The translations under genes were made by a program, and so were the position numbers. This document shows, in pieces, positions 1 to 5,078 of a stretch of 7,043 nucleotides of DNA. Under the pieces are notes generated by a model. It made no database searches, was not told where the DNA came from, and was given only the letters and a program-made list of their open reading frames with translations. Each line of letters opens with the position of its first letter. Position 1 is the stretch's first letter. This DNA is from an uncultured Mucilaginibacter sp. (GTDB taxonomy: Bacteria > Bacteroidota > Bacteroidia > Sphingobacteriales > Sphingobacteriaceae): the NCBI RefSeq assembly GCF_946479965.1, contig NZ_CAMLHX010000094.1:1-7043 (forward strand), in the 5' to 3' direction.

Positions 1-165
1 CCAGTTGACATCCCAGTAGCCGATCGCGTCGAGTGAGCCGGCGGGGTCATTGCGGGCGAGCTTAAGCGTATAGGAGCCTCCCTCCGCAACGGTCGGGTTA
101 CCGCCAATTGTCAATGTGGGTGGGACGTTGACGACGGTCGTCTTCATCGTGTCGCTCGTGCTCGC
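1..165 (-). CDS. Fragment of a PKD/Ig-like repeat protein (partial at both ends, probably foreign to the rest of the window)
   Basis: The minus strand is open through the whole stretch (about 55 codons) and runs off the window at position 1. The translation contains VVNVPPTLTIGGNPTVAEGG, then SYTLKL and a closing W-D-V-N-W. This is the usual pattern of tandem PKD/cadherin/Ig-like domains in large secreted or surface proteins (an N-V-x-P-T-L-T linker, a strand with EG-SYTL, a DP-containing loop, then W-x-x-N-W before a G-D-G turn). Such arrays mediate adhesion or act as spacers; no specific ligand can be named. GC is about 62% by my count, much higher than the following DNA. The N-terminal side of the fragment ends at about position 165, where an unrelated gene on the other strand begins in mid-protein. 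The source may be a planctomycete or similar high-GC bacterium, but that is a guess from sequence flavour. Confidence 0.68.
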
Positions 166-168
166 AAA
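160..168. other. Abrupt sequence junction (probable chimeric join)
   Basis: On the left, a high-GC minus-strand PKD-like frame; on the right, an AT-richer plus-strand frame that starts in the middle of a DsbD-like protein. Recognisable similarity on the right begins at K-T-E-L-R-E-N-E-K (from about position 166), where family members usually read D-D-K-T-E-L-P-E-N. On the left it ends at A-S-T-S-D-T. Neither gene has a start or stop at the join, so two broken genes meet tail to middle. This is what an assembly or amplification chimera looks like; a real insertion or rearrangement is possible but less likely. Confidence 0.65.
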
Positions 169-420
169 ACAGAATTGCGGGAAAATGAAAAATCCACATC
201 GGCTTTAACCGGGAAAAAAATCACAACAATAGGAGCCAAGTGGTTTGATTTTGAAATATCTAAATACAACTCAAACGCCCAACCTTTTTATGTTATTATT
301 GACGAAAACGGGCAAACGTTGGTGCCGCCCCAAGGCGCTATTTTTGATATTCCGGAATTCATAAAATACCTGGATAGCGGAATTTCTGCTTATAAAACTT
401 TACAGGCGGCAAAAAAATGA
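166..420 (+). CDS. dsbD: DsbD-like thiol:disulfide interchange protein, C-terminal end (5' truncated)
   Basis: About 84 codons ending in TGA at 418-420. The visible part has T-G-K-K-I-T-T-I-G-A-K-W, then N-A-Q-P-F-Y-V-I-I-D, N-G-Q-T-L and a closing helix E-F-I-K-Y-L-D-S-G. This is the C-terminal half of the thioredoxin-like domain at the end of Bacteroidota DsbD/CcdA-type proteins; Q-P-F-Y-V holds the cis-proline of the thioredoxin fold, followed by the last strands. These inner-membrane proteins pass electrons from cytoplasmic thioredoxin to periplasmic thiol proteins, for example in cytochrome c maturation. The membrane segments and the CxxC pair are not in the window because the gene is cut at the junction near 165. 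The TTG at 175 that could pass for a start is only a leucine codon inside the domain. The family is fairly clear; which paralogue cannot be told from this end. Confidence 0.72.
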   Translation, partial: KTELRENEKSTSALTGKKITTIGAKWFDFEISKYNSNAQPFYVIIDENGQTLVPPQGAIFDIPEFIKYLDSGISAYKTLQAAKK

Positions 421-425
421 CGTAA

Positions 426-457
426 TTTGCGGCGAATACGATATAGTAATAATCTTC
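426..457 (+). promoter_or_regulatory. Possible Bacteroidota-type promoter for pfkA
   Basis: TTTG at 426-429 is a perfect -33 element. After 20 bases comes TAATCTTC at 450-457, matching 4 of 6 fixed bases of TAnnTTTG. The start point would be near 464, leaving a very short leader before the ATG at 471. The spacing is right (19-21 expected) but the -7 match is weak, and pfkA could also be read through from the gene upstream. Confidence 0.28.
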
Positions 458-470
458 TTCGCAGATCAGC

Positions 471-1448
471 ATGGCTCAGATAAAGAAAATAGGCGTTTTT
501 ACGTCGGGAAGTGACGCACCGGGAATGAACGCTGCCATTAGGGCGGTTGTGCGCACCGCGGTGTTATACGACCTGGAAATTGTTGGGATACGCCGCGGTT
601 ACGAGGGGATGATAAACGGCGAATTTATTGAGATGGACCGTAAGTCGGTTTCTAACATTATTCAGCGTGGTGGTACAATACTTAAAGCCGGGCGTAGCGA
701 GGAGTTTAAAACGCCTGCCGGTCGTAAAAAAGCTTACGAGCAGCTTAAATCTCAAAACATTGATGGCCTGATAGCCCTTGGCGGTAATGGTACGTTTATA
801 GGTGCCAAGGATCTTGGTCGCGAACATGATATGCCTATAATTGGTGTTCCCTGCACTATTGATAACGATTTGATGGGTACCGATTTTACTGTGGGGTACG
901 ACACAGCTATTAACACCGCAATTGAAGCGATAGATAAGATCCGGGACACAGCCGAATCGCACGACCGTTTGTTTATAGTTGAAGTAATGGGTGCCGACTC
1001 CGGCCTGATAGCCCTGCGCGTGGGTATAGCCATTGGCGCAGAAGCCATGATGATCCCCGGAACACGGTCTGATATGGCGGCTTTATTTGCCCGCCTTGAA
1101 ATGGGACGTAAAGATAAAGCATCAAAAATTGTGGTGGTGGCCGAAGGCGAAGAGCCGGGCGAGGCTTTTGAGATAGGCCGCATCATCAAAGAAAAATATC
1201 CTAATTACGACACACGCATATCAGTACTGGGGCACATACAGCGTGGCGGAAAGCCTACTTGTATGGATCGTGTGCTAGCAAGCCGTTTGGGTGTTGCTGC
1301 GGTTGAAGTATTAAGAAACGGGCACCGCAATGAAATGGCCGGACTTATTCACAACAGCATTGTTTACACATCGTTTGAGCGCTCTGTAAAACACAATATT
1401 GACCTTAACACAGATTTGTTAAAAGTTGTTGAAATGCTTTCGTTATAG
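471..1448 (+). CDS. pfkA: ATP-type 6-phosphofructokinase (PfkA family) with altered phosphoryl-transfer residues
   Basis: 325 residues, normal length for bacterial group A PFK, which phosphorylates fructose 6-phosphate to the 1,6-bisphosphate in cytoplasmic glycolysis. The ATG start gives the usual N-terminus, K-K-I-G-V-F-T-S-G. The sugar-phosphate side is intact: T-I-D-N-D (catalytic Asp131 and Asp133), Arg166, Met173, Glu225, Arg249, and H-I-Q-R-G-G with His255 and Arg258. Allosteric-site residues Arg24, Arg28, Arg158 and Glu191 are also present. Four positions on the ATP/transition-state side differ from the family (Geobacillus stearothermophilus numbering in brackets): Ser14 [Gly11] in T-S-G-S-D, Asn106 [Asp103] in G-G-N-G-T, Cys128 [Gly124] in P-C-T-I-D, and Ala175 [Arg171] in V-M-G-A-D-S-G. 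The Gly [104] typical of ATP users is kept, and the Asp104/Lys124 pair of PPi-dependent enzymes is absent. It may be a secondary paralogue with low, changed or no catalytic activity; family membership itself is certain. No Shine-Dalgarno is visible, as usual in Bacteroidota. The frame is undamaged, so this is not a simple pseudogene. Confidence 0.93.
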   Translation: MAQIKKIGVFTSGSDAPGMNAAIRAVVRTAVLYDLEIVGIRRGYEGMINGEFIEMDRKSVSNIIQRGGTILKAGRSEEFKTPAGRKKAYEQLKSQNIDGLIALGGNGTFIGAKDLGREHDMPIIGVPCTIDNDLMGTDFTVGYDTAINTAIEAIDKIRDTAESHDRLFIVEVMGADSGLIALRVGIAIGAEAMMIPGTRSDMAALFARLEMGRKDKASKIVVVAEGEEPGEAFEIGRIIKEKYPNYDTRISVLGHIQRGGKPTCMDRVLASRLGVAAVEVLRNGHRNEMAGLIHNSIVYTSFERSVKHNIDLNTDLLKVVEMLSL

Positions 1449-1454
1449 CAGTGT

Positions 1455-2147
1455 TTAACTATCCAATATTGTCAGATTTGAAAGGCCTTGCTGATTTATT
1501 ATAGCAATGCTTTTACCCGAAAGGGCAACCAGTTTTTCGTTAACCAGCTCATTTATTACCCGGAACACGGTTTCGTAAGTGGCACCTGAAAAAGACGCCA
1601 GGTCCTGCCTGCTCAGGTCAATATTAATAAACCCTTCATTAGTTACTCCAAATTGTTTCTGCAACAGCAGCAATGATTCTGCTACCCTGCCCTTTACAGA
1701 CATGTGGGCCAGATTGCGCATTTTCCTCTCAGAATCACGCAGTTCGCTGGCAAAAAAATGCAAGAGATTATTAGTGAATTCTGTGTTCACCTTTAATGTG
1801 GCCTCAAAAAAATCGATGTCAACAAAACAGATCACACTGTTTTCTAACGCAGTGGCCGATACATGATAGCCGGTACTGCTTCCAATGCCCCGGTGGCCAA
1901 CAATTGAACCGGTTTTAGCAAACCTAACGATAAGCTCTTTATAAGCATCCCATTTTATGTGTACCTTTACATTGCCTGAGTTTACAAAAAAAACGCCCTT
2001 AACCTCGTCGCCCTCTTTAAATATTACCTCTCCTTTTTTTACACGGAACGTTCTCTGATTTTGCAAAATTGCCGGATGCCACTCCTTCATGCAGTTGTTA
2101 AATAAAAAACAATTATTTTGATCACATACGGCTTTGCTTTTCTTCAT
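1455..2147 (-). CDS. Crp/Fnr-family transcriptional regulator with N-terminal cysteines
   Basis: 230 residues from the ATG at 2147, giving M-K-K-S-K-A-V-C. The frame is open to a TTG at 2168, adding 7 residues, but ATG is preferred and agrees with the M-K-K-S-K-like start I recall in relatives. Residues ~35-125 form a cyclic-nucleotide-binding-type beta-barrel (V-K-K-G-E-V-I-F-K-E-G-D then V-F-F-V-N-S-G-N-V-K-V). A dimerisation helix follows (E-L-R-D-S-E-R-K-M-R-N-L-A-H). A winged helix-turn-helix lies at ~177-210, with L-S-R-Q-D-L-A-S-F-S-G-A-T-Y-E-T-V-F-R; Glu192 and Arg196 sit at the DNA-reading E-x-x-x-R positions of FNR. The cAMP-contacting R-S/T pair of E. coli CRP is not evident. Cys8, Cys13, Cys19 and Cys107 recall the four cluster ligands of FNR (Cys20, 23, 29, 122), so an Fe-S or redox sensor is possible but unproven. 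It converges on pfkA and has a large palindrome just upstream that may be its own operator. Confidence 0.9.
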   Translation of the reverse strand: MKKSKAVCDQNNCFLFNNCMKEWHPAILQNQRTFRVKKGEVIFKEGDEVKGVFFVNSGNVKVHIKWDAYKELIVRFAKTGSIVGHRGIGSSTGYHVSATALENSVICFVDIDFFEATLKVNTEFTNNLLHFFASELRDSERKMRNLAHMSVKGRVAESLLLLQKQFGVTNEGFINIDLSRQDLASFSGATYETVFRVINELVNEKLVALSGKSIAIINQQGLSNLTILDS

Positions 2148-2168
2148 TTCAAGGTATTTTGTGCACAA

Positions 2169-2221
2169 TTTTACATTAAAACCGTTAACTATCGTAATAG
2201 TTTTATCGGTTCAATGTAAAA
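2169..2221. promoter_or_regulatory. Nested imperfect palindrome at the Crp/Fnr gene promoter (candidate operator)
   Basis: Three concentric inverted pairs: TTTTACATT (2169-2177) with AATGTAAAA (2213-2221), AACCG (2180-2184) with CGGTT (2207-2211), and AACTAT (2187-2192) with ATAGTT (2197-2202) around CGTA. The core, two half-sites split by 4 bases, has the geometry of FNR-type boxes, though the bases differ from TTGAT-N4-ATCAA. On the minus strand TAAAATTG (2173-2166) matches 5 of 6 bases of a -7 element, which would place the palindrome over the -33 region. Autoregulation by the downstream Crp/Fnr protein is therefore plausible. Symmetry is seen; function is inferred. Confidence 0.45.
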
Positions 2222-2339
2222 ATATGTATAATATTCTATAATTTTTATCATGAAATTGATTTATTACTGAAAATATTTACGTGAAATGGCTTTTTTTTGA
2301 TTGAAATTATAAAAATGCCAAAATATCGTATATCTTGCA

Positions 2340-2425
2340 ACCATTAACTGATCTTATTAGCTCTCATAAATGTATATTACTACTACATTTATTAAAAGTC
2401 CACTCTTAAAACGGTGGACTTTTTT
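2340..2425 (+). ncRNA. Candidate small RNA: two stacked hairpins ending in an intrinsic terminator
   Basis: ATAAATGTA (2366-2374) pairs perfectly with TACATTTAT (2384-2392) around a 9-base loop. One base later, AAAAGTCCAC (2394-2403) pairs perfectly with GTGGACTTTT (2414-2423), with the T-run at 2420-2425. No gene on the plus strand lies upstream for this terminator to serve: the regulator on the left is on the other strand. A short structured transcript starting somewhere in 2300-2345 is the simplest explanation. An alternative is a terminating 5' leader of the gene at 2553. No convincing promoter was found and the 5' end given is nominal. Confidence 0.38.
2394..2425 (+). terminator. Intrinsic terminator
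   Basis: A perfect 10-bp stem (AAAAGTCCAC with GTGGACTTTT), a 10-base loop and a run of six T at 2420-2425. The flanking A-run on the left could let it work weakly in the other direction too. Good form; what it terminates is unclear because no plus-strand gene lies upstream. Confidence 0.75.
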
Positions 2426-2552
2426 GTTCTTCTCTAAAAAATTTAATGGTCTTAATTGCGGACCTTGGCTGTTAACAAACCGTTATCGTTGGATCAAATT
2501 ATGCCAACCAGCAGGAAAAATGCCGCCAGATGGTTATTTTTAGTTTTAATTC

Positions 2553-3596
2553 ATGATTGAGTATAAAAAACATTTGAGGTGGTTAAAACTGATGGTGGCG
2601 TTGATTTTTATCACCGGTGTTGTTAGCGGACAATCCAAATATAAAATCTTGCCGCTCCCCCCTGCACTGCGCGGTATTAATGAGGAATTTTCGGGAATGG
2701 CGCAATTGGGTAACCGCGTATATATTTTACCCCAATACGGCAGCTCCATGGAAACCAGGCTCGACGGAAAGTTTGAAATGTACAGCTTCCGGGCCGATAG
2801 TGTTAGTCGCGTTATAAACGGTAAAGACACTTCGCTGATATCTTTCAATACTTTAAAAGTTCGCAACCTTGAAAAGCTGCCTGACTTTATAAAAAAGACC
2901 TATCAGGGCTTTGAAACGCTTACTTTTTTAGGCAATTATGTTTACATGGCCATTGAAACGGTTGACACCACTGTCAATTGCTATTTAGTGCGGGGCGTTA
3001 TAGATACAGTTAAAAACGAGATCAACATCGACCATAAAAAATATCTTACATTAAAAAGGCCTTTTTATGTTAGCAACGCCGGGTACGAAAGCATTACCTG
3101 GCTACCAGGCGTAAACAAACTCATTGCCTTTTATGAGTTTAACGCCGCTGCGGATGGCAATGCGGCTTATTTAATTGACACATCATTAACTAAAACGCCT
3201 GAACCGGTTAAAACACCATTTTTATATTTTCGTAATACGGATGCGGTTACAGCACCCAACGGCGGTATTTATGCCATCAATTATTTTTGGGATGGCGATT
3301 ATGCAAAGTACCTGGACAACGGCATAGTGAATAATGCCGGGGATAACATTAAACGCGCAGTACCGGCGCTTAAAGACAGCCTGACTAATAACCCTGACTA
3401 CTTAAAAACGCACACTTTCGCGCGCATTGTCTACCTTAAAAACTATCGCAAAAAAAAGTGGAAACAAGTTGCTGTTTTTCCTGGTTTTAAAACCGACTGG
3501 GAAGGAATTACTTTGTTTAAAAAAGGCGCGTTAGTAATTGCTGATGCCAATAGAAGCACTAAACAGGTGACCCGACTGGCCTATGTCGAATTTTGA
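2553..3596 (+). CDS. Secreted protein of unknown function, probable beta-propeller
   Basis: 347 residues. The N-terminus is a signal peptide: charged residues K5, K6, R9 and K12, a hydrophobic core at ~13-24, and V-S-G followed by Gln27 as a likely signal peptidase I site. There is no lipobox cysteine, so the product should be periplasmic or exported. I do not recognise a named family with certainty. The mature part repeats an acidic/aromatic plus short-strand motif: E-E-F-S-G-M-A (44-50), F-E-T-L-T-F (120-125), Y-E-S-I-T-W (178-183), T-D-A-V-T-A-P (229-235) and W-E-G-I-T-L-F (316-322). Each is followed by a hydrophobic strand such as R-V-Y-I-L-P or Y-V-Y-M-A-I-E. That periodicity resembles the phytase-like/esterase-like and SdiA-regulated beta-propellers, whose blades carry E-G-I/E-S-I turns. 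An enzymatic role such as phosphoesterase is possible but not shown. The ATG is the only start that gives the whole signal peptide. It stands alone between divergent and downstream promoters. Confidence 0.85.
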   Translation: MIEYKKHLRWLKLMVALIFITGVVSGQSKYKILPLPPALRGINEEFSGMAQLGNRVYILPQYGSSMETRLDGKFEMYSFRADSVSRVINGKDTSLISFNTLKVRNLEKLPDFIKKTYQGFETLTFLGNYVYMAIETVDTTVNCYLVRGVIDTVKNEINIDHKKYLTLKRPFYVSNAGYESITWLPGVNKLIAFYEFNAAADGNAAYLIDTSLTKTPEPVKTPFLYFRNTDAVTAPNGGIYAINYFWDGDYAKYLDNGIVNNAGDNIKRAVPALKDSLTNNPDYLKTHTFARIVYLKNYRKKKWKQVAVFPGFKTDWEGITLFKKGALVIADANRSTKQVTRLAYVEF

Positions 3597-3627
3597 CATC
3601 CGCAAAAAAATTTCTTAGAACAAAAAA

Positions 3628-3659
3628 TTTGCATTTCTTTATAGTTATGTATAGCTTCA
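3628..3659 (+). promoter_or_regulatory. Probable Bacteroidota-type promoter for the response-regulator gene
   Basis: TTTG at 3628-3631 is a perfect -33 element. After 20 bases, TAGCTTCA at 3652-3659 matches 4 of 6 fixed bases of TAnnTTTG. Transcription would start near 3666, leaving a leader of about 28 bases before the ATG at 3694. Spacing is right; the -7 match is only fair. Confidence 0.38.
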
Positions 3660-3693
3660 CACCCCCTAAGAGGCAACCTAACAAGCGTATTTA

Positions 3694-4065
3694 ATGAAGT
3701 TTAATGGTAAAAAGATCATCATTTTTGATGATGATGAGGATATTTTAAGTGTGTGCACCTATGTATTGGAAGAGCAGGGTTGGGAAGTGCACGTTTTTAC
3801 TGATTGCAACCACATAGTTGATAAGGTGAGCTCAGTTATGCCCGATGTTATTTTAATGGATAACTGGATCCCTGACACAGGCGGCATCATAGCTACCCAG
3901 GCGCTTAAAGGCAATGATGCGCTTAAACACATCCCTGTTGTTTATTTTTCTGCCAACAGCGATATACAATTATTAGCCAAACAGGCCGGTGCCGAGGCTT
4001 ACCTGGCCAAGCCATTTGACCTGGAAGATATGGAGCGCACAATTGACGGCGTGCTGGCTGCATAA
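3694..4065 (+). CDS. Single-domain response regulator (CheY-like receiver)
   Basis: 123 residues, just one receiver domain. The acidic pocket is F-D-D-D-E-D (Asp12-Asp14), the phosphoacceptor is Asp56 in V-I-L-M-D, the switch residues are Ser86 (Y-F-S-A-N) and Tyr103, and the conserved lysine is Lys106 in L-A-K-P-F. All residues needed for phosphorylation and signalling are present. There is no DNA-binding or enzymatic output domain, so it must act through a partner protein or as a phosphate relay. No histidine kinase is encoded in the window, so its partner is unknown. It appears to have its own promoter and stands apart from the sugar-acid operon downstream. Confidence 0.93.
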   Translation: MKFNGKKIIIFDDDEDILSVCTYVLEEQGWEVHVFTDCNHIVDKVSSVMPDVILMDNWIPDTGGIIATQALKGNDALKHIPVVYFSANSDIQLLAKQAGAEAYLAKPFDLEDMERTIDGVLAA

Positions 4066-4098
4066 CCGCAACGTAATATAGTTTTTACGCTGTGTATT

Positions 4099-4130
4099 AT
4101 TGGGTTTATTATCAATAAGCCCTATATTCG
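4099..4130 (+). promoter_or_regulatory. Probable Bacteroidota-type promoter of the pentonate operon
   Basis: ATTG at 4099-4102 (3 of 4 bases of TTTG), a 20-base spacer, then TATATTCG at 4123-4130 (5 of 6 fixed bases of TAnnTTTG). Transcription would start near 4137, giving a leader of about 18 bases before the GTG at 4155. This is the best promoter match in the window. Confidence 0.48.
4102..4122. promoter_or_regulatory. 21-bp near-perfect palindrome in the promoter spacer (operator, or terminator of the gene upstream)
   Basis: GGGTTTATT (4102-4110), ATC, then AATAAGCCC (4114-4122): eight of nine pairs are perfect and one is T/G. It fills the spacer between the proposed -33 and -7 elements, where a bound repressor would block RNA polymerase. 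As RNA it would also form a 9-pair stem 36 bases after the receiver-domain gene, but the following bases (TATATTCG) are a poor U-tract, so a terminator is the weaker reading. Symmetry is seen; role is inferred. Confidence 0.42.
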
Positions 4131-4154
4131 CCACTTAATTAAACCTACTGCAAA

Positions 4155-4994
4155 GTGAAGATATATAACACCAAACGCGGCATTGTCATTGATAACGAAG
4201 GACAATACTTTCTTTCAAACCAAACCAATTGGGATACTTTTATTAACAGACAAGGCTTATATGCCACAGTGCTTGCTGAAATTGGAAGCCTTACTGCCGA
4301 CTCATCATTAGCCGATGCAATTAACGGCGAAGTTTTGGCTCCTTTGGCTAACCAGGAAGTATGGGCTTCGGGCGTTACTTATTTCCGCAGCCGTACTGCA
4401 CGTATCGAAGAATCAAAAGATGCCGGTGGAGGTACTTTTTATGATCGTGTTTACAATGCTGACAGACCAGAGCTTTTCTTTAAAGCGCCAGCTTACCGTA
4501 CCGTTGGTACCGGAGCAAACGTTCGCATCCGTAAAGATTCAAAATGGAACGTACCAGAGCCCGAGCTGACTTTGTTTATGTGCTCTGCCGGAACAATTGA
4601 AGGTTATACCATTGGTAACGATATGTCATCACGCGATATTGAAGGCGAAAATCCTTTGTATCTGCCGCAGGCTAAATCATACACAGGTTCTGCAGCTGTT
4701 GGCCCTTGCGTTTATGTAAGCGACGCGCCCATCAACCCTGAAGCGATGATCACTTTAGAGATAAAAAGAGGCAGCGAAGTGGCTTTCACCGAGTCTATCG
4801 CTATCAGCCAGATGAAACGTAAGCACAGCGAACTGGCTTCATGGTTATTTAGAGAGCTTGATTTTAAATACGGCGTATTCTTGATGACTGGTACCGGCAT
4901 CATTCCTCAGGACGAATTTACCCTGCAGGTTGGCGACGTAGTGAACATTACCATTGAAGGAATAGGTACACTGAGCAATACAGTTACTTCTTAA
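4155..4994 (+). CDS. GguC/AraD1-type FAA hydrolase-fold dehydratase (2-keto-3-deoxy-pentonate dehydratase)
   Basis: 279 residues. The predicted reaction is dehydration of 2-keto-3-deoxy-arabonate/xylonate to 2,5-dioxopentanoate (alpha-ketoglutarate semialdehyde) in the cytoplasm, the penultimate step of non-phosphorylative pentose breakdown. Markers include [10 protein letters not shown] (71-80), R-P-E-L-F-F-K (104-110), V-P-E-P-E-L (133-138), G-N-D-M-S-S-R (154-160), Q-A-K-S-Y (172-176) and a C-terminal G-T-G-I-I-P. Glu135, Glu137 and Asp156 have the spacing of the Mg2+ ligands I recall in the Sulfolobus enzyme (Glu143, Glu145, Asp164). Glu106 and Lys174 fall at the same offset from its Glu114 and Lys182. 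The start is GTG; no in-frame ATG exists until far inside the domain, and the N-terminus is of family length. It is followed 35 bp later by the semialdehyde dehydrogenase that would use its product, which strongly supports the role. Which pentose is used cannot be read here. Confidence 0.85.
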   Translation: MKIYNTKRGIVIDNEGQYFLSNQTNWDTFINRQGLYATVLAEIGSLTADSSLADAINGEVLAPLANQEVWASGVTYFRSRTARIEESKDAGGGTFYDRVYNADRPELFFKAPAYRTVGTGANVRIRKDSKWNVPEPELTLFMCSAGTIEGYTIGNDMSSRDIEGENPLYLPQAKSYTGSAAVGPCVYVSDAPINPEAMITLEIKRGSEVAFTESIAISQMKRKHSELASWLFRELDFKYGVFLMTGTGIIPQDEFTLQVGDVVNITIEGIGTLSNTVTS

Positions 4995-5003
4995 ATATAA
5001 ACA

Positions 5004-5078
5004 CGCCCCCGGCGCTAATTTATACTATCATGATTGAAGGAAAACAGATCATTGGTTTTGAAATTAAGGCCGGGGGCG
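5004..5078 (+). repeat. 10-bp all-GC inverted repeat bracketing a start codon
   Basis: CGCCCCCGGC (5004-5013), in the gap between the two operon genes, is the exact reverse complement of GCCGGGGGCG (5069-5078), inside the first codons of the dehydrogenase. In mRNA the 10 G-C pairs would close a 55-base loop holding the ATG at 5030. It could tune translation of the second gene or mark a processing site. Pairing is seen; function is inferred. Confidence 0.45.

Larger units (their letters stand above)
2148..2552. other. 405-bp divergent intergenic region between the Crp/Fnr gene and the secreted-protein gene
   Basis: AT-rich and without a convincing gene. From left to right it holds a nested imperfect palindrome (2169-2221), an AT-rich stretch (2222-2340), two adjacent hairpins ending in a T-tract (2366-2425), and the upstream region of the gene at 2553. 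TATCGTTG at 2484-2491 matches 5 of 6 bases of the Bacteroidota -7 element for that gene but has no -33 partner at the right distance. Short ATG frames here (at most 10 codons, e.g. 2315-2347) have no support as genes. Confidence 0.6.

Noticed and set aside
564..1189. Long minus-strand open frames opposite pfkA (564-962 and 752-1189)
   Set aside because: They lie wholly inside a strongly recognised gene and show no domain-like sequence; they are antisense shadows.
1579..1866. Plus-strand 95-codon frame opposite the Crp/Fnr gene
   Set aside because: Fully inside the regulator gene on the other strand, with no recognisable protein features.
2148..2168. N-terminal extension of the Crp/Fnr gene to a TTG at 2168
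   Set aside because: TTG is a less likely start than the in-frame ATG at 2147, which gives the usual M-K-K-S-K beginning.
2222..2310. Possible canonical FNR box (TTGAT-N4-ATCAA) in the intergenic region
   Set aside because: TTGAT occurs but the matching ATCAA half-site is missing at the required spacing.
2315..2347. Ten-codon ATG frame just before the double hairpin (possible leader peptide)
   Set aside because: No repeated regulatory codons, no ribosome-binding signal, and no biosynthetic gene downstream that would suit attenuation.
3602..3632. Possible terminator hairpin after the secreted-protein gene (GCAAA ... TTTGC)
   Set aside because: Only 5 bp pair, the inner A/T runs do not match, and no T-tract follows.
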